Part shown: piece after piece, positions 54,894-63,611 of the stretch
How positions within the stretch are numbered: position 1 is the first letter of the stretch
Layout: every line of letters starts with the position of its first letter
Origin: Planctomycetota bacterium
GTDB lineage: Bacteria > Planctomycetota > PUPC01 > JACPCR01
Assembly (NCBI GenBank): GCA_027625095.1
Contig: JAQBXN010000012.1
Coordinates: 1-64,000 of the forward strand
Length of the DNA stretch: 64,000 nucleotides
Direction of reading: 5' to 3'
Made by a program: the position numbers and the translations under genes
Notes under the pieces: model-generated
Databases searched by the model: none
What the model was told of the DNA's origin: nothing
What the model saw: only the letters and a program-made list of their open reading frames with translations

Positions 54894-56951
54894 ATGGCTA
54901 AAGAAATAACAGCGCAGCAACTCATTGAAATCGGTTTACAGGAATCGGAAGCGGATCTGATTGCCCATCGTACGAATTTCTTCCTGGCCTCTTTGCCGGC
55001 TGCGGAATGCTGGTCTGTAATTTCCAGGGAGATGCTCAGCCCGGCCCTTCACTTTGACGTTCACCTCTTTATATTCAACCAGGTGTTCGCAGACTGGGAT
55101 GCCTCGGCCGGGCCGCCTCCGGCCTGGATGCCGGACGAAAAACTCGTTGAGGAGACAAACGTTGGACGCTTCATGTGGGAACGAGGCGACCTGAATTTCG
55201 ACGAATTCCATCGCTGGAGTGTGGAGGACAGGCCGGGATTCTGGTCGGCGATGCTTCAACGGCTGCAGATTCCTTTTCACGTCAGGCCGGTCGAGATTCT
55301 CGATCTGTCCAAGGGAGTTGAATCGCCGAAATGGCTTCACGGGGCCAAGCTGAACATCACTGACAGTTGTTTTGTCGGCGAAGAGGACAGAACAGCCATT
55401 GTCTATCAGCGAGAGGCAGGCGAACTTTCAAGAATCAGTCTCGGTGAGCTGAAGGCGCTGACCCATCGGGTGGCCAATGGTCTCACTGATGCCGGCTTTG
55501 AGCGGGGAGATGCAATCGGCATCTGTATGCCGATGAATGTTGAATCTGTCGTCATCTATTTAGGCATTATCAGGGCCGGTTGCGTGGCAGTCTCGATTGC
55601 GGACAGTTTCGCCCCGGATGCGATTGCTGCCAGAAATACGATAGCGAAAGTCGTGGGCATCTTTACTCAAGACTTTGTCATCCGGGCAGGAAACAGGCTG
55701 CCCCTTTATGAGAGGATCTGTTCGGCGAATGCCCCAAGAGCTATCGTGTTGGAAACCGAGGGTTTTGGAAATGCCGCGGGGCGCAGCAAGCTATCCCTGC
55801 GCGAAGGAGACCTTCATTGGAAAGAGTTCCTCTCCGGCAATACAGAGTTCGAACCTCTCTCCTGCAATCCTGACGACCCCACAAATATCCTTTTTTCATC
55901 GGGCACTACTGGAGAGCCCAAGGCCATTCCCTGGTCACACTCATCACCAATTCGAGGGATCGCTGACGCGTTCATCCATCACGATATTCGCGAAGGCGAC
56001 ATCTTGTGCTGGCCGACCAACCTCGGCTGGATGATGGGGCCATGGCTGATCTATGCGAGCCTGGCAAACCGTGCGTCTATGGCGCTCTTTGATGGGGCGC
56101 CGACCGGGCGTGAGTTTGGTGAGTTTGTGAACCATGCCGGTGTGACCATGCTGGGTGTTGTCCCGAGTCTTGTCCGAGCCTGGCGAACTAACGATTCTAT
56201 GAAGGGGCTCGACTGGCAGGCGATCAAGGCTTTCAGTTCGACGGGTGAAAGCTCCAACAGGGAGGACATGCTCTATCTGATGCATCTGGCCGGTTACAAA
56301 CCCGTTATTGAGTATTGCGGCGGAACTGAAATTGCCGGTGGATACATTTCCGGGACAGTCGTCCAACCAGCTTCGCCTGCCACGTTTTCTACACCCGCCA
56401 TTGGTCATGATTTCGTCATTCTGGATGAAAACGGGGCAGAGGCTGATAATGGCGAGTTGTTCCTGTTCCCCCCTTCGCTGGGTCTTTCGATCGAGCTTCT
56501 GAACCGCGACCATCATGACGTTTATTACGCGGAAACACCGTCCAGTAAAGACGGAAGGCTACTTCGTCGACACGGAGACCAGATGGAGCGCCTCGGCGCA
56601 GGCTACTATCGAGCTCACGGCCGTGTGGATGACACCATGAATCTGGGCGGCATCAAAGTGAGCTCCGCGGAAATTGAGCGTGAACTCAATCAGATGGACG
56701 GAGTATCGGAGACGGCTGCTATCGCGGTCGCATTCAAGGAGGGCGGGCCGTCCGCCTTACTGGTCGTTGTGGTGCTGCACGCCGGGGTGGAGAGGGAGCC
56801 CGACGAACTCAAGCAGGCAATGCGGGAGACGATCAGGCGAAAAATAAACCCCTTGTTCCGGATCAACGAGGTCGTCATTGTTGATTCACTGCCTCGCACC
56901 GCTTCCAACAAAGTCATGCGAAGGGAATTGAGGGCTCGCTACGTCTCGTAG
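54894..56951 (+). CDS. Acetoacetyl-CoA synthetase-like AMP-forming ligase
   Basis: 685 residues with GAGGCGCGGA before the ATG. An N-terminal ACS-type domain precedes the adenylation core: ILFSSGTTGEPKAIPWSH (phosphate loop), YCGGTEIAGGY, YYRAHGRVDDTMNLGGIKVS, and the catalytic lysine in PRTASNKVMRREL at the end. It activates a carboxylic acid with ATP and joins it to CoA. Length and layout fit the acetyl/acetoacetyl-CoA synthetase branch; the acid is not certain. It converges with the SUMF1-like gene, with a repeat cluster between them. Confidence 0.85.
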   Translation: MAKEITAQQLIEIGLQESEADLIAHRTNFFLASLPAAECWSVISREMLSPALHFDVHLFIFNQVFADWDASAGPPPAWMPDEKLVEETNVGRFMWERGDLNFDEFHRWSVEDRPGFWSAMLQRLQIPFHVRPVEILDLSKGVESPKWLHGAKLNITDSCFVGEEDRTAIVYQREAGELSRISLGELKALTHRVANGLTDAGFERGDAIGICMPMNVESVVIYLGIIRAGCVAVSIADSFAPDAIAARNTIAKVVGIFTQDFVIRAGNRLPLYERICSANAPRAIVLETEGFGNAAGRSKLSLREGDLHWKEFLSGNTEFEPLSCNPDDPTNILFSSGTTGEPKAIPWSHSSPIRGIADAFIHHDIREGDILCWPTNLGWMMGPWLIYASLANRASMALFDGAPTGREFGEFVNHAGVTMLGVVPSLVRAWRTNDSMKGLDWQAIKAFSSTGESSNREDMLYLMHLAGYKPVIEYCGGTEIAGGYISGTVVQPASPATFSTPAIGHDFVILDENGAEADNGELFLFPPSLGLSIELLNRDHHDVYYAETPSSKDGRLLRRHGDQMERLGAGYYRAHGRVDDTMNLGGIKVSSAEIERELNQMDGVSETAAIAVAFKEGGPSALLVVVVLHAGVEREPDELKQAMRETIRRKINPLFRINEVVIVDSLPRTASNKVMRRELRARYVS

Positions 56952-56986
56952 GACAGGCCGCTGAGTACCGGCCGCGATAGAGGGAG

Positions 56987-57108
56987 GCGTAATGTGTAAT
57001 ACGTAAGGTGTTTATGTTACGGATACCTTTTCTCCCCCTTGGCGTAAAGCCGTATCCGTATCAGGGACAAATGACCAAAGACCAGATGATTCTTATTACG
57101 TATTACGC
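56987..57108. repeat. Inverted pair of 7-bp-periodic repeats between convergent genes
   Basis: The left arm (56987-57007) consists of heptamers GCGTAAT, GTGTAAT and ACGTAAG. The right arm (57092-57108) contains ATTACGT and ATTACGC, the reverse complement of the same unit, and runs into the stop codon of the SUMF1-like gene. The arms are 84 bases apart and could pair, which would suit a bidirectional terminator. Confidence 0.6.
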
Positions 57109-58200
57109 ATCCATGGCACAGCGGAAGCCGCCGAACTCATTCTTGTATTTCAAAGGCGTAGAGTTCCGGATAAAGGCGGCCAGCATCTCGCTGAAGAAAC
57201 CCAGCCGGCGTTCCTCTTCGCGGGTGAATGTCGTGACCTCGTTCACCGGCGAATCCAGTTCTTTGACGTAATTGCCGCGCTCCCCCAGCAGGCCCTCGAT
57301 ATTTGTCGCAGCGCTCCAGTTGCTCCCCCGGGCCGATCTTCTGTTGCCTTCTTCCGGGCCCTTCGGGTTCTCTCTGGGGGAGTCTTTGTAATAGTGAGGA
57401 AGAAAGAAGTCAGAACACCATTCCCATACGCCAGTCAGCAAATCCTCGTGGCCGTAAGGGCCGACATCCACAGCAACGATTCGGGGATCAAGCTTGCCGA
57501 CTATTTTGAGCAGATTGGGCTGCACTTTGTAGAGCGGCTTGCTGCCCCAGGTGTAATGCCTTCCATCTTTGCCTCGGGCGGCCTTTTCCCATTCCGCTTC
57601 GGTCGGCAGACGTTTGCCTGCCCAGTCTGCGTATGCCTGAGCGTCATCAAAAGTTACAGCAACGATGGGATGTTCGTCCGTCGGTGCGGTCTTTGCAACG
57701 TCCGACCATTTGGGTGGTTTGTGGCCGCTCTCTTCGCAGAATTTCTTGTATTGCCCAACGCTCACGGGACGCCTATCGAGCCAGTATTCGCTGAGGTGGA
57801 CTTTGTGTCGGGGCTGAGCGTAATCCTGGCCGAAATCTTCGCCCATGATGAAAGAGCCCTCAGGGACTCGGATCATAACCGAGCCGTCCTTTGGATGGGT
57901 TTGTTCTGAATTTACCTTGACATTTGTACCCTGAGGGGCCGCATGCAGGATGGGCTTGTCTTCCTGGGACGCAGGCTGTGCAGGCTTTGTCTTGTGGCTT
58001 GTGTGGTTTGCCACGATCTGAGGCTTGAAAGCGAACAGTCGTTTCCCCTGATAGATGCCATTAAGCACCTCATAGTATACGCCCTGCCAGCCTGCTGGCG
58101 TTCCTAGCATCACGCTGGTCACGCGTCCTTTGATCTCTTGTTTTTCGGGCCATTTAAGGACGGTGATAATGTCGTCTTTTTCGATTTGTTCGACAGCCAT
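57103..58200 (-). CDS. SUMF1/FGE-fold protein without formylglycine cysteines
   Basis: 365 residues. A small N-terminal beta domain (about 1-65: DDIITVLKWPEKQEIKGRV, then VYYEVLNGIYQGKRLFAF) and a linker precede the FGE-sulfatase domain: MIRVPEGSFIMGEDFG, RRPVSVGQYKKFCE, DDAQAYADWAGKRLPTEAEW, GVWEWCSDFF and FGGFRCAMDA. True formylglycine-generating enzymes carry a cysteine pair in the segment after GGS(W/F); here that part (ARGSNWSAATNIEGLLGERG) has none. It is therefore unlikely to activate the nearby sulfatase and may be a binding or structural member. No signal peptide is present. Confidence 0.8.
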   Translation of the reverse strand: MAVEQIEKDDIITVLKWPEKQEIKGRVTSVMLGTPAGWQGVYYEVLNGIYQGKRLFAFKPQIVANHTSHKTKPAQPASQEDKPILHAAPQGTNVKVNSEQTHPKDGSVMIRVPEGSFIMGEDFGQDYAQPRHKVHLSEYWLDRRPVSVGQYKKFCEESGHKPPKWSDVAKTAPTDEHPIVAVTFDDAQAYADWAGKRLPTEAEWEKAARGKDGRHYTWGSKPLYKVQPNLLKIVGKLDPRIVAVDVGPYGHEDLLTGVWEWCSDFFLPHYYKDSPRENPKGPEEGNRRSARGSNWSAATNIEGLLGERGNYVKELDSPVNEVTTFTREEERRLGFFSEMLAAFIRNSTPLKYKNEFGGFRCAMDA

Positions 58201-58251
58201 TGCAGGTGTTTTGCGGGATGGAAATGGTCCAGAAATCTGTATTGCGCGGTT

Positions 58252-58279
58252 ATTCTAGCCTTGCCCCATAGCAACGCAA
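58252..58279 (-). promoter_or_regulatory. Candidate promoter of the SUMF1-like gene
   Basis: On the minus strand TTGCGT (58279-58274) and TAGAAT (58257-58252) are separated by 16 bases, about 50 bases upstream of the ATG. Confidence 0.4.
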
Positions 58280-58332
58280 TTGAGCCCCTCAATCGGCCGT
58301 AACTTTTTCCGAAACAGTTATAAAAAAAAGGC

Positions 58333-58361
58333 TTGACAGCAATCGGCAAGCGCCATATATC
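58333..58361 (+). promoter_or_regulatory. Sigma-70 promoter of the HU-like gene
   Basis: A perfect TTGACA -35 box (58333-58338), 17-base spacer and TATATC -10 box (58356-58361) precede the gene. The expected leader is about 120 bases. Confidence 0.75.
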
Positions 58362-58487
58362 TCAGGGCGAGTGTCGTTTCAGCGGGTTGAACCTGCCGCT
58401 CGCCCCTTCCTCTGCAGGTCCGTCACACGGCACAGTCCCTCACACTTTTCTCACGACCAAACGGGCGTACACACAACTGGAGCAGCT

Positions 58488-58931
58488 ATGGGTACTATCA
58501 CCAAGAAAGACTTGATTCTCCGTGTGATTGAACGCACCAAAGAAGACCAGGAACTCGTCCAGGAAGTGGTGCAGAATCTCTTCGACGAGATGAATCAGCA
58601 GCTCGGAGTTGGCAATCGAATTGAACTGCGTGATTTTGGTGTCTTCAGTTTTAAGAAGAGGGTCGCCCGCATTGGCCATAACCCGCGCACCCTCGAAAAA
58701 GTACCCGTTCCTTCCAAAATAGTGGTGTCTTTCAAAATGGGCAAGAAGATGAAAGACGCTGTAGGGGGCCTTATGGAAAGGAAGCAGGCTGAAGATGACG
58801 CAAAGGCAGCAGCCTCGACAGCATCCGAACCACCAGGATCAGTTCCACCTCGGCCCCCGTCAGTGAAAGCCCCTTCTGAAGTACCGGCCAGTCCCACTAA
58901 GCCTCCAACTCCGCCCGCCGGTCAGGGCTAA
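58488..58931 (+). CDS. HU/IHF-like DNA-binding protein with Pro/Ala-rich tail
   Basis: 147 residues from the ATG at 58488 (GGAG upstream). Residues 1-93 form the HU/IHF fold: TKKDLILRVIERTKEDQELV, NRIELRDFGVFSFKKRVAR, then GHNPRTLEKVPVPSKIVVSF and KMGKKMKDAVGG, which includes the DNA-contacting arm. Residues 100-147 are a low-complexity tail of Ala, Pro, Ser and Lys. It binds and bends DNA as a dimer. The proline-rich C-terminal tail is not found in standard HU, although tailed HU-like proteins exist in several phyla. A strong sigma-70 promoter suggests high expression. Confidence 0.88.
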   Translation: MGTITKKDLILRVIERTKEDQELVQEVVQNLFDEMNQQLGVGNRIELRDFGVFSFKKRVARIGHNPRTLEKVPVPSKIVVSFKMGKKMKDAVGGLMERKQAEDDAKAAASTASEPPGSVPPRPPSVKAPSEVPASPTKPPTPPAGQG

Positions 58932-58939
58932 GCGCCCTG
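58923..58939 (+). terminator. Possible terminator overlapping the HU-like stop codon
   Basis: CAGGGC (58923-58928) and GCCCTG (58934-58939) form a short stem around the stop codon, followed by a T/G-rich stretch. Confidence 0.4.
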
Positions 58940-59099
58940 TTGGTTTGTGTTTGGATAGAATTCATGCACATACCTCTTAGAATACTGGCTTTGTCAGCGG
59001 ACGGCGGTGCTGCCTTTCCTTCGCACCCACACATCCCACCAACCGGGTCACCTCTTCTGATTGAAGGATTTTAGTCCTCCCTGGTGAATAGTGAGAACT

Positions 59100-61148
59100 A
59101 TGGATACTTACACCTGCACCTCATGCAGTAAAGCCCTCACGATTACTGATTTTACGACCGGATCAGTAAAGCAGAGGGAGGGCCGACTCTACTGTCTCAA
59201 CTGCACAGTTGCCGGCAAGCATGTCGCTCGGATGGATTGCCCCAAATGTCGCCACATAGACACACCGCTCTTCGACGGCCATGCCTATCTCTGCCGAAAA
59301 TGCGGAACTGAGATTGGTGTCACCGAGCCTGCAACGGCGTCCTTGCCGAGCTATGCCCCCGCTCCTTCAGTGATGAGGTCCGCTCCTTCACAGGAGATTC
59401 AAACTCCAAAAAAGAAGTGTCCTTACTGTGCAGAAATGATTGCTCTCGAAGCAGTTGTCTGCAGGCATTGTAATACCTCACTGCAGGGCAGTGGCGCGTT
59501 TCCGGCCATGCCCGATCGTCGTCCTTCCAGCGCTCTCTCGTTCCTTTTTGCCGCCGCGCTTCTGCTTACGCTTGGGCTTTCCGGTTATGCCGTATTCATG
59601 CAGCAATCCGGTACCGGGCAGATTGCAGGCAAGACGGATCAGAATCTCACGGCGGAGTTAACCCTCGCCACCAAGCCCATCGAGGATCGCATCACTTCTC
59701 TTGATTCTACGCTCTCCGAGCTTCGCCGGAATTACAAGGATGTCACCAGTTCTGTCGAGCGCGTTCGGGCCGGCAGGACTGCGGATGCGGAAAATGTGAC
59801 CAAGGTGGATGAGAAATTCCAGGGCACGGAGTCAAGGCTGACAAAAATAGAATCCTCACTGCTCACGATGGAGCGACTGATCCAGCAGCAGGACGAAATA
59901 TTCCGGCAGTTGGCCAATCAGATAAAGATCGGCACCAACAATCCCACTCAGGTTCATCCACCCATCTTGAACGACAGTTCCTTTGAAGAATTCTCCAAGG
60001 CCGATGATTTAGCCATGGAATTTCAGAAGGCGCTTCAGTACGGAAAGGCCATCAAGGAGTTCGACAACTTCATCGCCAGGCATCCGGATTCCGTCTACCG
60101 CAACCGAGCGGAGGAAAAGAGAAAACAATACACCAACCACGCTCGAGATTTTTACAACGAGGTGATCCTGTCCAAGGTGGAGAGTGACGTGGACGCCGGC
60201 AAGTACGAAGAAGCTCTCAAGAATCTCGAAAGAGTCAACGAGTTCGGAGTCCCTGAACTGATGCGTCTGGCAGCCAGCCAGACGAACAGAATCAAGGAGC
60301 GTAAACGTAAAGATACCGAGAGCAAGATCGTCTTTGACGCCAAGCCAAAAATAGAAAAAAGTGGAGAAACGCTACCTGTCTTTCCGGTAAGACCACTTGT
60401 GCCACCGGTCAGCGAAATCCCAATTGGTGAAGTCACAATCGAGCCTCTTCCGACTCCCGATCTGCAGCCGAACAAGCTCGTCCCCGACTTGAAAGAGTGG
60501 ATCAGGATTGTGGAGGACGACACCCTCCCGCCGCGAGATCGCAAAGAGGGGATTAAAGAACTCACTGGCAACAATCACCCGGACGCGGTGGCTGCATTGG
60601 TCGGCGCCACCAAATCATCCGAGTGGTCCATCCAGGCAGCCGCTGCAAAGGCGCTCGGATTATGTAAGGACATGGCGGTCATCCCCGACCTCCTCGATCT
60701 GCTCGACCCCAAGAAGATGCTCCCGGTCTCGAATGCTGCTCATGAATCGCTCAACCTTATTACGGGCGCTGAACTTACTGTCAGCAGCAAGGATGCCTGG
60801 CAGAAATGGCTGCGCGAGAATGGCCCTCGTCTTGGCATCCCCACCAGGGAAAAGATAGCAAATGGAACTCCTCCCCCGGCATTCGAAAAGAAAGAAGAAC
60901 TCGGCCGCAAAGGGACAACACAGTCTGTTGTGCTTGCTATTCAGCCGACGAAGAATTCGCTCATATTCTCCTGCTCTGGGCTCGAACCGCAGCCAAAGAT
61001 TGGCGATGTGTTCAATATTGTTCGCCAGAATGAGTGGATCGCCAAGATTGAAGTCACCACTATCGGGCCCGGCATCGCACGCGCGATCATGGTCGAAGGA
61101 CCGGCTGATGATAAGGAGGTTAAGATCAACGATGTGGTTGCTCCTTAG
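59100..61148 (+). CDS. Membrane-anchored zinc-ribbon / coiled-coil / HEAT-repeat protein
   Basis: 682 residues. The N-terminal 130 residues carry several CxxC pairs (CTSC, CLNC, CPKC, CRKC, then CPYC and CRHC), i.e. multiple zinc ribbons. One membrane span follows (LSFLFAAALLLTLGLSGYAV, about 147-167). Residues 180-290 are coiled-coil, and 300-400 are TPR-like (AMEFQKALQYGKAIKEFDNF). Residues 465-580 look like HEAT repeats (AALVGATKSSEWSIQAAAAK), and a small beta domain ends the protein (KIGDVFNIVRQNEWIAKIEV). It is likely a cytoplasmic-to-periplasmic structural or signalling protein; no catalytic motif is seen. Confidence 0.7.
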   Translation: MDTYTCTSCSKALTITDFTTGSVKQREGRLYCLNCTVAGKHVARMDCPKCRHIDTPLFDGHAYLCRKCGTEIGVTEPATASLPSYAPAPSVMRSAPSQEIQTPKKKCPYCAEMIALEAVVCRHCNTSLQGSGAFPAMPDRRPSSALSFLFAAALLLTLGLSGYAVFMQQSGTGQIAGKTDQNLTAELTLATKPIEDRITSLDSTLSELRRNYKDVTSSVERVRAGRTADAENVTKVDEKFQGTESRLTKIESSLLTMERLIQQQDEIFRQLANQIKIGTNNPTQVHPPILNDSSFEEFSKADDLAMEFQKALQYGKAIKEFDNFIARHPDSVYRNRAEEKRKQYTNHARDFYNEVILSKVESDVDAGKYEEALKNLERVNEFGVPELMRLAASQTNRIKERKRKDTESKIVFDAKPKIEKSGETLPVFPVRPLVPPVSEIPIGEVTIEPLPTPDLQPNKLVPDLKEWIRIVEDDTLPPRDRKEGIKELTGNNHPDAVAALVGATKSSEWSIQAAAAKALGLCKDMAVIPDLLDLLDPKKMLPVSNAAHESLNLITGAELTVSSKDAWQKWLRENGPRLGIPTREKIANGTPPPAFEKKEELGRKGTTQSVVLAIQPTKNSLIFSCSGLEPQPKIGDVFNIVRQNEWIAKIEVTTIGPGIARAIMVEGPADDKEVKINDVVAP

Positions 61149-61261
61149 ACCCTGGGCCAACTCGATTAACCGGGGCCTACCGAAGTCTTGCGATATCGGC
61201 TACTCGTGAAGAATTCCGGCTGAAGCTCAGCCCCAGCCACATAGACCTCCCTGGCAACAAA

Positions 61262-61936
61262 GTGCTGCTTGAACTGAAAAACCTGTCCAAGGCCTATCAT
61301 CGCTCTGAGGGCCCACTCCCAATTCTCACGGAAGCCAATCTCAGCCTGGCGGCCAACGAATTTGCCTCCATTCAAGGTCCGAGCGGCTGCGGCAAATCCA
61401 CTATCCTGCTCATCTCCGGAGGGCTGCTTAAACCAGACGAGGGCGATGTTCTCATCGACGGAAAAGACCCGTATAAACTTGGTTCGTCCGAGAGCACCAG
61501 CCTTCGGGCGGCAAAAGTTGGTTTTGTTTTTCAGCAATTTTATCTCATCCCATACCTGACAGTGATCGATAACATCATGGCGCCCATATTGGCTGTGGGG
61601 CAAAACCGCGCCCTTGCAACTGAGCGCGCGAGGAAGGCAATGGCGCGGTTCAAACTGACTGAACGGTCCAATCATTTACCGTCCGAACTCAGCGCCGGAG
61701 AATGCCAGCGCACTGCGCTCGCAAGAGCGTTGTTGAACCAGCCAAGCCTCCTCCTGGCTGATGAACCCACAGGAAACCTTGACCCCGACAACGCAGGTAT
61801 CGTCCTGGATGCCATGACCGAATTTGCTGATTCGGGCGGAGCGGTTTTGCTGGTCACGCACGACGAAAGTGCTGCGGAACGCGCGGGGCGTCGTTTCAGG
61901 ATCGAAAATGGCCACCTGTCGGAATCCGGTGGCTGA
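61262..61936 (+). CDS. ABC transporter ATP-binding protein
   Basis: 224 residues from a GTG. It has Walker A GPSGCGKST, Q-loop FQQFYLI, signature LSAGECQR (Ala and Glu in place of the usual Gly and Gln), Walker [13 protein letters not shown] and H-loop THDES. It groups by appearance with the LolD/MacB exporters. No permease follows; the next gene encodes a periplasmic-binding-type protein 67 bases away on the same strand, so the two may share a transcript although ModA-type binding proteins normally work with a different ATPase class. Confidence 0.85.
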   Translation: MLLELKNLSKAYHRSEGPLPILTEANLSLAANEFASIQGPSGCGKSTILLISGGLLKPDEGDVLIDGKDPYKLGSSESTSLRAAKVGFVFQQFYLIPYLTVIDNIMAPILAVGQNRALATERARKAMARFKLTERSNHLPSELSAGECQRTALARALLNQPSLLLADEPTGNLDPDNAGIVLDAMTEFADSGGAVLLVTHDESAAERAGRRFRIENGHLSESGG

Positions 61937-62003
61937 TTCTTTATACTGCGTCCACCGCCTGACACGAGACCGCAGGCAAAATCTCATGAAGTGATGGAGA
62001 TCA

Positions 62004-63488
62004 ATGATGAACACCGGTTGGAAAATCTTTGCCGCATCCATCGTCCTTGTGGCGTTCTTCCTGTTTCTTCTCGTGCCAAATCAGGAAGAGCCACAGAATT
62101 ACAAGGACGGACTGGTCTTTTATTGCGCAGCCGGAATACAGAAGCCTGTGTCTGAAGTGGCTGAGGAGTATCAGAAAATATATGGCGTACCAGTCCAGCT
62201 TCAGTATGAAGGATCGGGCACCCTGCTCAGCAAAATAGCCGTGGCCCAGCGCGGGGATATTTACCTGGCGGCGGATTCCAGCTACATAGATCTTGCAAGA
62301 GAAAAGGGACTCGTCGCCGAATCCATCACCCTGGCCCACCTGCATCCGGTCATTGCGGTCCAGAAGGGCAATCCTAAAAAAATAACAGGAGTGGCGGACC
62401 TGATCCGGGAGGATGTGCGGACCGCCCTCGCCAATCCGGATGCAGCTTCTGTAGGCAAGCTGACCCGCAAATTGCTGACAGAGAGCGGGGAATGGGAACA
62501 GGTGAAAGTGGCCGCTAAAGTGTTCAAACCGACTGTTAACGAAGTCGCCAACGACATCAAAATCGGCACCGTCGATGCCGGAATCATCTGGGATTCCACG
62601 GCGGGACAATACGCCGAGCTCGAAGCCGTCGAAGTCCCCTTGTTCCAGGAGGCGGTTAAGACCATCACCGTCGCTATTCTTAAGAGCTCGAAGAATCCAC
62701 AGGCTGCTCTACGTTTCTGTCGTTATCTGGGAGCCCGAGACCGCGGCTTGAAGAATTTCAAGAAATGGGGTTTTGCTCCCATTGAGGGCGACAAGTGGGC
62801 CGAAACTCCTGAACTCGTCCTTTACAGCGGCGGGGTAAATCGGGTGGCCATTCAGGAGACCGTCAAAGACTTTCAGCAACGTGAGGGGGTGAAGATCTCC
62901 ACCGTCTACAACGGCTGCGGCATCCTCACCGGCCAGATGAAGGCTGGTGAAAACCCGGACGGATACTTTGCCTGCGATGTCTCGTTCATGCACCAGGTGG
63001 CCGATATGTTTCAGCCCCCCAAGGACATATCCCAGACGGGCATCGTTATCGCTCTGCCCAAGAGCAACCCCAACAAAATCAGGAATCTGGAAGACTTGAC
63101 TGCAGACGGACTGAAAATTGGCGTGGCCAACGAAAAGCAGAGCGCGCTTGGCTCGCTGACGAGACGCTTGCTTGAACAAATGAATCTTTACGAACAGATC
63201 ACAAAGAACGTCCGAGCCCAAGCCCCAACCGCAGATCTGCTGGTCAATCAGCTCAGGACCGGCTCTCTCGACGCAGTGATCGTTTACGAGGCCAACTGTT
63301 CACAGGTCCTTGACAGCGTCCATTTCATCAAGATCGAGCACCGCGCCGCTGCCGCCATCCAGCCAATTGCAGTCTCCCGAAAGTCTGACTACCCGCACAC
63401 CATGGGGCGCCTGGTAGAGGCCATCCGGTCTGCGAAATCCAAGACGAGATTTACCGCTGCAGGATTCGATTGGCGAGTGGAAGATTGA
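62004..63488 (+). CDS. Membrane-anchored protein with two tandem molybdate-binding-type domains
   Basis: 494 residues with GGAG before the start. An N-terminal hydrophobic segment (IFAASIVLVAFFLFLLVP) acts as anchor or signal. Two substrate-binding-protein domains of the ModA/WtpA class follow. Domain one (about 36-265) holds LVFYCAAGIQKPVSEVAEEY, YEGSGTLLSKI and GDIYLAADSS. Domain two (about 270-490) holds LVLYSGGVNRVAIQETVKDF, YNGCGILTGQM and PDGYFACDVSF. Each repeats the oxyanion-site layout. ModA normally has one such domain. No ModB permease is in the window. The ligand could be molybdate, tungstate or another anion. Confidence 0.8.
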   Translation: MMNTGWKIFAASIVLVAFFLFLLVPNQEEPQNYKDGLVFYCAAGIQKPVSEVAEEYQKIYGVPVQLQYEGSGTLLSKIAVAQRGDIYLAADSSYIDLAREKGLVAESITLAHLHPVIAVQKGNPKKITGVADLIREDVRTALANPDAASVGKLTRKLLTESGEWEQVKVAAKVFKPTVNEVANDIKIGTVDAGIIWDSTAGQYAELEAVEVPLFQEAVKTITVAILKSSKNPQAALRFCRYLGARDRGLKNFKKWGFAPIEGDKWAETPELVLYSGGVNRVAIQETVKDFQQREGVKISTVYNGCGILTGQMKAGENPDGYFACDVSFMHQVADMFQPPKDISQTGIVIALPKSNPNKIRNLEDLTADGLKIGVANEKQSALGSLTRRLLEQMNLYEQITKNVRAQAPTADLLVNQLRTGSLDAVIVYEANCSQVLDSVHFIKIEHRAAAAIQPIAVSRKSDYPHTMGRLVEAIRSAKSKTRFTAAGFDWRVED

Positions 63489-63496
63489 GGGGATGT

Positions 63497-63591
63497 GGAT
63501 TCGGGATACAGGATTCGGGATTCAGTTGAATCGTGAACCCCACTGAATCCTGAGCCCTACGAAGTCCTGAATCCCCCTGAATCGTGAATTC
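63497..63591. repeat. 7-bp-periodic repeat cluster with inverted halves, GGATTC(G/A) family
   Basis: Four successive heptamers (GGATTCG, GGATACA, GGATTCG, GGATTCA; 63497-63524) are followed by several copies of the reverse complement unit CTGAATC (63543-63591). The two halves can pair into an imperfect stem. It fills the spacer between the tandem binding protein and the BatA-like gene. Confidence 0.65.
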
Positions 63592-63611
63592 GAGCTGAAC
63601 CAACATCCCCG

